Shown piece by piece: positions 5,744-11,346 of a stretch of 11,346 nt of DNA; within the stretch, counting starts at the first letter, position 1; each line of letters begins with the position of its first letter. The DNA lies in NCBI GenBank assembly GCA_021800315.1, contig JAJYZD010000108.1, positions 1-11,346 on the forward strand. The letters run 5' to 3'. The notes under the pieces were generated by a model that had not been told where the DNA came from, did not search any database, and saw nothing but the letters and a program-made list of their open reading frames with translations. This stretch comes from Bacillota bacterium. Lineage in GTDB: Bacteria > Bacillota > Desulfotomaculia > Desulfotomaculales > JAJYZD01. The translations under genes were made by a program, and so were the position numbers.

Positions 5744-7018
5744 ATGCCCCTGCATGTCGTAATCCCGGCGGTGGAGGAAAAAGCCTACCTGCACCTGGCG
5801 AGCATGGGCCCCGGTGGGAGTGATTTCCCCCGTCTCAGCCGGCATTTCCCGGCCGCCGCCCGCTATGAGAGGGAGATTTCCGGCCGTTCGGGACCGATGC
5901 GGTTCGGCGGCGAAGGGGCAGACCTTGAGGGAACGGGCGTCCGGCACTTTCCCCTCGGGCCGGTGCGCGGCGACTGCAACGAAGCGGCGGGCCTCCTGAT
6001 CGACACCGCTGGCGAGCATATCTTGCGCCTGACACCGACTCTGGGTTACAAGCACCGAGGACTGGAAGAGACAGCCGTCGGCCTGGCGCCGGAAACGGCC
6101 CTCCTGTTGGTGGAAAGGACGGCCGGCAGCCAAGCGGTGGCCCATGCGCTGGCCTACTGTCAGGCCCTGGAGCGGCTGGCCGGCCTGGAAGTGCCCGGAC
6201 GGGCGGCCATGCTGCGGGTTCTCCTGGCCGAGATGGAACGCCTGTACGGCCACCTGTACGACGCGGCCCTGATGGTCAACGCGGCCGGCCACGTGGTGGG
6301 CGCGGCCCGGCTGGACCAGTTGAAGGAACTCTTCCTGCGCCTTAACCTCTCCTGTTTCGGCCATCGCTATCTTTTCGGCGTTGTGGTGCCGGGTGGCGTA
6401 GCGAGGGACCTCACGCCCGGCCAGGCGTCCGAACTGAGGGCGACGGTCGGACTGCTGACAGCCCAGTGGCGGCGCCTCCTGACGATGGTTCTCGGCACGC
6501 CGGGCATCGTAGACCGCTGGGAAACCACCGGGATCGTGGAGTATACCGAGGCCTGGGATCTGGCGGCCGTTGGACCGGTGGCCCGGGCTGCCGGGGTTGA
6601 CCGCGACGTGCGGCGCGACCATCCCTATGCGGCTTACGCCGCTTTTGACTTCCCGGTTCCGGTTTTCCGGGAAGGGGACGCCCTGGCCCGCTTCCGGATC
6701 AGGGCGGAAGAGATCGCCGTATCGCTGCAACTGGTGCGGGATGCCCTGACCCAGTTGCCGGCAGGTCCCGTCCACGGCGATATTCCCCCGGCCTGGCCGG
6801 CGGGGGAGGCCCTGGGCTGGGTGGAGACGCCCCAGGGCGAGACCATCCACTGGGTGAGGGTCGCCGCCGCGGGAAGCATAGCCGGCTACCGTCTCCGGTC
6901 GGCCAGTTTCGCCAATTGGGACCTCTTCGGTCACGCGGCGGCCTCCGGCAACATCATGCAGGACTTTCCGCTGATTGATACCAGTTTCAACCTTAGCTGC
7001 GCCGATTGCGACCGCTGA
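5744..7018 (+). CDS. NuoCD/HyfG-like large subunit lacking NiFe ligands (Ehr-type)
   Basis: Cytoplasmic-arm large subunit, 424 aa from ATG 5744, which has GGAGGG four bases upstream. The first ~60 residues are the end of a NuoC domain (FPRLSRHFPAAARYEREI). The rest is NuoD/hydrogenase-large-like: HFPLGPVRGD, TLGYKHRGLEE, EMERLYGHLYD, and late INGxxA-type blocks. Where group 4 hydrogenases have ERxCGxC, this protein reads ERTAGSQ (124-130), with no Cys. The C-terminus SFNLSCADCDR has two Cys, but in an ungapped alignment with SLDPCYSCTDR the ligand positions are Ser and Asp. It therefore probably binds no NiFe centre and belongs with energy-converting-hydrogenase-related (Ehr) proteins. The reaction partner is unknown; quinone or another carrier are options. 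It continues the frameshifted fragment just upstream and ends 13 bases before the next gene. Confidence 0.88.
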   Translation: MPLHVVIPAVEEKAYLHLASMGPGGSDFPRLSRHFPAAARYEREISGRSGPMRFGGEGADLEGTGVRHFPLGPVRGDCNEAAGLLIDTAGEHILRLTPTLGYKHRGLEETAVGLAPETALLLVERTAGSQAVAHALAYCQALERLAGLEVPGRAAMLRVLLAEMERLYGHLYDAALMVNAAGHVVGAARLDQLKELFLRLNLSCFGHRYLFGVVVPGGVARDLTPGQASELRATVGLLTAQWRRLLTMVLGTPGIVDRWETTGIVEYTEAWDLAAVGPVARAAGVDRDVRRDHPYAAYAAFDFPVPVFREGDALARFRIRAEEIAVSLQLVRDALTQLPAGPVHGDIPPAWPAGEALGWVETPQGETIHWVRVAAAGSIAGYRLRSASFANWDLFGHAAASGNIMQDFPLIDTSFNLSCADCDR

Positions 7019-7031
7019 AGGGGGGAAGAGC

Positions 7032-7786
7032 ATGTTTTACGACTGGGTAGTCCGGGGATTGACCAGGGGCGTGGTAACAACCGCCTATCCCAGCCGGCCC
7101 GAGCGGGTGGAAAACTATCGCGGCCGGCCGGAAATCGTTCCGGGCGAATGCCCCGCCGGTTGCCGGGAGTGTCTGAAGGTTTGTCTTGCCGGGGCCATCC
7201 GTCTGACGCCGCCGGTAATAGATACGGGGCTGTGCTTCTTCTGCGGGCGCTGCCAGGAGGCCTGCCCGCAGGGCCGGATCGGGTTGACCAACCGTTTCGA
7301 AACGGCTGCGGCGTCCCGGCAGGGACTGCTGACGGATTGTCCGGCCTTGGGCGCGGTGAACCGGCCGGAACGGTCGATCCTGGCCCGCTCGCTCCATATC
7401 CGGCACGTTGACGCGGGGGCTTGCGGCGTCTGCGAACGGGAGACGGCCTCCCTGGCCAACCCGTTTTACGATGCTTCCCGCCTGGGGATCTTCCTCACCA
7501 CCTCGCCCCGCCACGCCGATGTCCTCCTGGTAACCGGACCGGTGACCATGGGCATGGTGGATCCTTTGTGCGCAGCCTACAGCGCCATGCCCGGGCCTAA
7601 ATTCATACTGGCGGCGGGGAGTTGCGCCACCGGCGGCGGTCCTTTCGGCCGTTCCCGTACCGCCGGCGGGGTGGACGAAGTGTTGCCGGTTGATGTGTAC
7701 GTTCCCGGCTGCCCCCCCATCCTCTGGCCCTGTTGGACGGACTTCTCCAGGTGGGCGGTCGCGCCGGAACGGGGGGAAGGACATGA
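7032..7786 (+). CDS. Ferredoxin-NuoB/HyfI fusion small subunit, frameshifted near C-terminus
   Basis: An electron-carrying small subunit in which a two-cluster ferredoxin domain is fused to a NuoB/HycG-like domain. Cys 40, 44, 47, 51 (first gap three residues rather than two) and Cys 68, 71, 74, 78 would bind two [4Fe-4S] clusters. Cys 131 and 134 (GACGVC), 198 (AAGSCATGG) and 227 (VPGCPP) would bind the proximal [4Fe-4S] cluster in the CxxC style of Ech/HycG rather than the paired CC of NuoB. After GCPP the frame breaks at a C7 run (7712-7718). One added C restores LALLDGLLQVGGRAG and a TGA at 7784-7786 that overlaps the next ATG as ATGA, giving about 251 aa. Uncorrected, the frame runs on to 8111 through the next gene. 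ATG 7032 follows AAGGGGGGAAG. Confidence 0.88.
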
Positions 7787-9851
7787 ACCTCGTCCAGGTC
7801 CTTTTGGGATCGGTCCTGGTACTCACTTTGCTGGGGGCCCTGGCGGGATTGCGCCCCGGTCTGGCCGAACGGGCCGCGTACGTGCCGGCGGCCTTGGCCT
7901 CCCTGGCGTTGCTCTGGGGCGCGGGACAGACGCTTTACAGTGGAAGAGTCGTCTCCCTGCTCAGGGTGCAGTGGCTGCCTGCGGCATCCTTCAACCTTAC
8001 GCTGGACAGTTTGTCGGCTTTTTTCCTGCTGGTGGCGGGCCTGGTTTTCCTGGCCGCTTCGGTCTACGGCCTGGCGCGGGAGGAGGCGCGCAGCCCGGCG
8101 TCCCTCTATAACCTGTTTCTCCTGAGTATCACCGGGGTGTTGGCGGCCGGGAACGTCTTGACCTTCCTGGTTTTCTGGGAGACTATGACGGTGCTGTCCT
8201 ACCTCCTGGTCAACACCCGCCACGATCGGCCGGGAGTCGCCCGGGCCGGGCTGGTCATGCTCGTGATGAGCCAGTTGGGTACCGCCCTCCTGCTGGCGGC
8301 CTTTTTCCTGCTCTACGCTTACGGCGGCAGTTTTGACTTCATCACCCTGCGCCTGACGGCCGCCCAGATGCCCCCGGTGGTACGCGACGTCGTTTTTCTC
8401 CTTGCCCTCGGCGGCTTCGGCGTCAAGGCGGGTACCGTACCGTTCCAGGTTTGGCTGCCGCTGGCCCATCCGGTGGCCCCGGCCAACACCTCGGCCGTGT
8501 CTTGTCGGGCGTGGTCATCAACCTGGGCTTATACGGGGCCGTGCGGGTCATCCTGGGTATTCTGGGCGGGGGCCCGGCCTGGTGGGGCCTGACCGTGACC
8601 GGGCTGGGAGTTCTGTCGGCGCTTTTCGGCATGCTTTACGCCGTGATCGACGACGATCTCAAACGGGTGCTGGCCTTTTCCAGCGTCGAGAACATGGGGC
8701 TGATCTTTATAGCACTGGGCATGTCCATGGTATTCTCGTCCTACGGCCTGAAGGCTTTTGCCGCCCTGGGCCTTCTGGTGGCCCTCTTTCACGCCGCCAA
8801 CCACGCTTCCTACAAGGGACTTCTTTTCCTGGGGGCGGGCGCCGTGGAACGGGCGACCGGCGAGCACCGGCTGGACGCGTTGGGCGGGCTCTTAAAACGT
8901 ATGCCGGTGACGGGGCTTCTCTTCCTGGTGGGTTCCCTGTCCATAGCGGCCATACCGCCTACCAACGGCTTCGTCAGCGAGTGGCTGCTGTTCCAGACGG
9001 CCCTGCAGAGCTTCCGCCTGCCCGGAGCGGCCGGCGCAAAGATCTTCTTTGCCGTGGCCGCCGCGGCGCTGGCACTGACCGCCGGCCTGGCGGTAACCTG
9101 CTTTGTGCGGGCCTTCGGCATAGCCTTTCTGGGCTTGCCCCGCACCAGTGCCGCCCGTGAGGCGGCCGAATCCCCCGGCCCCATCCTGGGAGCCATGGGT
9201 CTTCTGGCCGCCGCCAGCCTGGGTATGGGTCTTCTGGCGACCGCGCTCTTTCCCTTGATCGACCGGGTGAACCAGTCGTTATACGGCGTGAGTGTGCTCA
9301 ACCAGGTGGTGCCGCCGGTGCTGGCCAGGCCGGCCGCGTTTGCCACCCTGATCACCATGGGCGGCGGCCTGCTCGGATCGCCGGGCGGGGTGAACGGCTG
9401 GGTCATTCAGCCGGCGACTGGTTTCTCCAGCATCGCCACGCCCTTCATCGCCATCTTCGTCGTGCTCCTAACGTTGGTTCCCCTCGGTCTGACGTTCGCC
9501 GGGCGGGGTAAGACCGTTCCCGGCAAGGTCTGGGACGGCGGCCGGCCGGAGTTTCTGCCCACGATGCAGTACACGGCCGAAGCCTACTCGAATCCCATCC
9601 GGATGCTCTTCGGGCGCTTCTACCGCCTTTATGGGACGCTGGAGGCCAAAGAGGGACTGCCTTCCGTTCTCATCTACCGCTCCGGCGTGGCGTCGCTGGT
9701 GGAAGACTACCTCTACCGTCCCCTGACGGGGCTTATCCGCCGCCTGGCGGAGAAGATCGCCCTACTCCAGTCGGGCAGTATCAATCTTTACCTGTGCTAC
9801 ATTTTCGTCCTGCTCGTCGCGGCCCTGGTGGCCAGCCGCTACTTCTCTTAG
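7783..9851 (+). CDS. hyfB: HyfB-like antiporter-type subunit (NuoL family), frameshifted
   Basis: Second large ion-pumping subunit, about 688 aa when repaired, close to the ~670 aa of HyfB, with many membrane segments. Features are FWETMTVLSYLLVNTRHD (buried Glu), GGFGVKAGTVPFQVWLPLAHP, DDDLKRVLAFSSVENMG, FHAANHASYKGLLFLGAGAV, and the C-terminal QSGSINLYLCYIFVLLVAAL typical of HyfB. The frame breaks at 8497-8501, inside SAVLSGVVINLG: a doubled GT (GCCGTGTCTTG) explains it best, although a single missing base is also possible. Both halves on either side are well conserved. ATG 7783 overlaps the stop of the repaired upstream gene by four bases, with GGGGGGAAGG in front. Last gene of the operon. 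Confidence 0.9.
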
Positions 9852-9976
9852 GGCCGCGGGTCACCGGCGGGCGGCTACTTTCAGTGATTGATATCGTGTA
9901 AGTATACCCTTGACCGCGAATTCAATGTTTTTACAGGGTGCGAGGATAATGAGATCGGATTGATAGTTTCCGCCGT
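9852..9976. other. Convergent intergenic gap after the operon
   Basis: GCCGC and GCGGC (around 9854-9875) can form a GC stem near the end of the operon, but only CTACTTT follows, so this is at best a weak terminator. The rest is AT-richer, holds no recognisable gene, and marks the composition change to the lower-GC - strand gene. Confidence 0.3.
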
Positions 9977-11230
9977 TCATCCGAGTATCCCTCCGGCAAA
10001 GAGAACACCAAGATTGGTTTCACCGTTCCAATCCATTAAGGCCGGATGTTCGCTGCCCAATATTATGTCCGTATAGTTGTCAGGAGTTTTGGCGAAGCAT
10101 AGGATCTTTTCGGCATCGGCCAGGCTGAGGATAACCGGCGACTGAGTGGCCATCAGAATTTGCGCGTTGTACACGGATGAAAGCGATTGATAAACCCTTT
10201 CTACCGCCCGCGGATGGATGCCGTTTTCCGGTTCCTCGATCAGGTAAACCCCCTTGAATTCCCGTAAATACGCCGGTATAGTCAATGCCAGCAGCCATAG
10301 GGTACCGTCCGATACCAGCCACGACGGAACCTCCAGCCCTCCCTGGTAACATATCACCAGGTAACGGTGCATGTCATCGGGACGGGTAACCGTTTTAATG
10401 GTGGACAAATCAGGCAGGGCCGTTCGCAAATGACTTATCCAGTCGCCAAAATCCTGCGGTGATTTATCGTGCAGCGCGCTGATGACCCATGGTAAATTGG
10501 ACCCGTCGGTCTTAAATCCCCGTACCTGTCCCGGAGGACTGGCCCTTCTGATGAGCATGCTGTTCAGTACGAATTTTTGGACGCCTTGGGTAAGTAGATC
10601 CTTTAACCAGGTAGTTACCGGAAACTTGGACTCGTCTTCCGGAAGATTGCAGAGAGCCGACTTTCTGCTGCCAAGCTTGAAGGCGGGCGCCCAGCCTTTT
10701 CCCGATTCAGTGTAAACCTCGGAATAGTAGTTATCGTTCCCGCCATAAACCTTATTGATAACCGTCCGCCCGTGTTGTCTTCCTTTGGGAGTCAGTATGG
10801 TATCGGGCGGTGTTATGGAAGCCGGAAAAAGGGGCTTCTGTTCGTATTTGGCCTTTACCTTGGACTTCAATAAGGCTCTCTCGGCCAGAATGGAGATTTC
10901 GCTATGGTCGATACCAATCTTGATTTCGTACCGTATGGTATTGTAGGGCTGTCTACCGGGCAAGTGACGGCGTGCGTCAGGTATGCCGGCTTCGATGGCC
11001 AATTCAAAATGTTCTCCGCTACGCCCCGATACGAGGTCTGTAAAGTTTTGGTTACGCTCGTTTATGGCGAATTCCAAACCATTTGATACCATGTCGCCAA
11101 GAAAACCGATCACATCGAGAAAGGTCGTTTTTCCGCTGGCGTTGGGTCCGACCAACACATGAAACGGGCCGAGGTCCTGCCGGACATATTTCAGGCAACG
11201 AAAATTCAGCGACTCAATCAATGTTATCAT
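9977..11230 (-). CDS. AAA/OLD-like ATPase, possible defence gene
   Basis: A 417-aa protein of the ABC-like AAA_15/AAA_21 ATPase group (related to OLD/RecF/SMC heads). Walker A GPNASGKTT is at residues 28-36, an ABC-signature-like VSDGTLWLLAL lies near 310, Walker B YLIEEPENGIHP near 330, and ATQSP near 362, where relatives usually have a switch His (ATHSP). The ~270 residues between Walker A and the signature form a variable insert with no motif I know. No Toprim nuclease domain follows, and no partner gene (such as the DUF4276 partner of some abortive-infection ATPases) lies downstream in the window; one could lie upstream, outside it. GGTGAT five bases before the ATG is a modest ribosome binding site. 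Clearly lower GC than the operon, which suggests transfer. Function not known. Confidence 0.88.
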   Translation of the reverse strand: MITLIESLNFRCLKYVRQDLGPFHVLVGPNASGKTTFLDVIGFLGDMVSNGLEFAINERNQNFTDLVSGRSGEHFELAIEAGIPDARRHLPGRQPYNTIRYEIKIGIDHSEISILAERALLKSKVKAKYEQKPLFPASITPPDTILTPKGRQHGRTVINKVYGGNDNYYSEVYTESGKGWAPAFKLGSRKSALCNLPEDESKFPVTTWLKDLLTQGVQKFVLNSMLIRRASPPGQVRGFKTDGSNLPWVISALHDKSPQDFGDWISHLRTALPDLSTIKTVTRPDDMHRYLVICYQGGLEVPSWLVSDGTLWLLALTIPAYLREFKGVYLIEEPENGIHPRAVERVYQSLSSVYNAQILMATQSPVILSLADAEKILCFAKTPDNYTDIILGSEHPALMDWNGETNLGVLFAGGILG

Positions 11231-11256
11231 TTAATCACCGAACTGCCGCGCGGATG

Positions 11257-11314
11257 CCCCTGGCTTTAGACATGGGGAGGAATCGCGGCACCGGCGTTAG
11301 CCGGCAATGATTCC
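11257..11314 (+). mobile_element. Candidate IS200/IS605-type terminal hairpins
   Basis: CCCCTGGCTTTAGACATGGGG (11257-11277, imperfect stem, given by its ends CCCC and TGGGG) resembles the subterminal hairpin at the right end of IS605-family elements, often written CCCC...GGCTTTAGCC...GGGG. Next to it GGAATC (11279-11284) and GATTCC (11309-11314) enclose CCGGC/GCCGG around GTTA. No transposase is visible on either side. If real, this is a remnant or solo end. Confidence 0.3.
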
Positions 11315-11346
11315 CGCTCGTACTGCCAGCCATTAGCTCTCTGCAG

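Noticed and set aside
5519..7033. Very long - strand open frame (504 codons) over the large-subunit gene
   Set aside because: It mirrors a strongly conserved + strand gene in GC-rich DNA, has no recognisable domain and is rich in low-complexity Gly/Arg/Gln. It is a coding shadow.
7787..8111. Extension of the ferredoxin-NuoB protein to 8111
   Set aside because: After GCPP the frame is Gly/Pro/Arg-rich noise overlapping the HyfB-like gene. The alternate frame gives the expected C-terminus and stop.
2460..9851. Functional formate hydrogenlyase or H2-evolving hydrogenase
   Set aside because: The NiFe ligand cysteines are missing or misplaced, and no formate dehydrogenase, hyp or endopeptidase gene is present in the window.
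1..11346. CRISPR array or tRNA/rRNA gene
   Set aside because: No regularly spaced repeats were seen, and no cloverleaf or rRNA-like sequence was recognised on either strand.

Overview
The window looks like the chromosome of a GC-rich anaerobic Firmicute (Moorella/Desulfotomaculum-like). This is inferred from the strong GGGG-type ribosome binding sites, the mix of ATG/GTG/TTG starts, the class of membrane complex encoded and the fluoride riboswitches. No marker gene fixes the species.

Left part (1-1996, + strand): about 180 bases that look like folded RNA, possibly a piece of group II intron domain I, run straight into an enolase gene that has lost its first ~55 codons. A small soluble HAD/P-type-ATPase-like phosphatase follows.

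Control region (1997-2459, no long gene): a near-perfect sigma-70 promoter drives a leader with two fluoride riboswitches in series, each followed by its own intrinsic terminator. A 21-codon ORF with a good ribosome binding site lies between them.

Central operon (2460-9851, + strand): six tightly spaced genes for a complex I / group 4 hydrogenase-like membrane complex, in the order NuoH/HyfC-like, HyfE-like, HyfF-like, NuoCD/HyfG-like, a ferredoxin-NuoB fusion, and HyfB-like. The large subunit has lost the N-terminal CxxC that binds the NiFe site, and its C-terminal Cys pair is out of register. No formate dehydrogenase or hydrogenase-maturation gene is present. It is therefore better read as an energy-converting-hydrogenase-related (Ehr-type) complex than as a true hydrogenase. 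Three of the six genes carry apparent frameshifts (5540-5735, the C7 run at 7712-7718, and 8497-8501), from sequencing error or decay.

Right part (9852-11346): a lower-GC AAA/OLD-like ATPase on the - strand, probably an imported accessory or defence gene, followed by hairpins that resemble an IS200/IS605 element end.

How the parts may fit: fluoride would release both terminators and switch on an ion-pumping, ferredoxin-linked complex. Enolase, a classical fluoride-inhibited enzyme, lies just upstream, so the locus may be a fluoride-response neighbourhood that does not rely on an obvious fluoride exporter inside the window.
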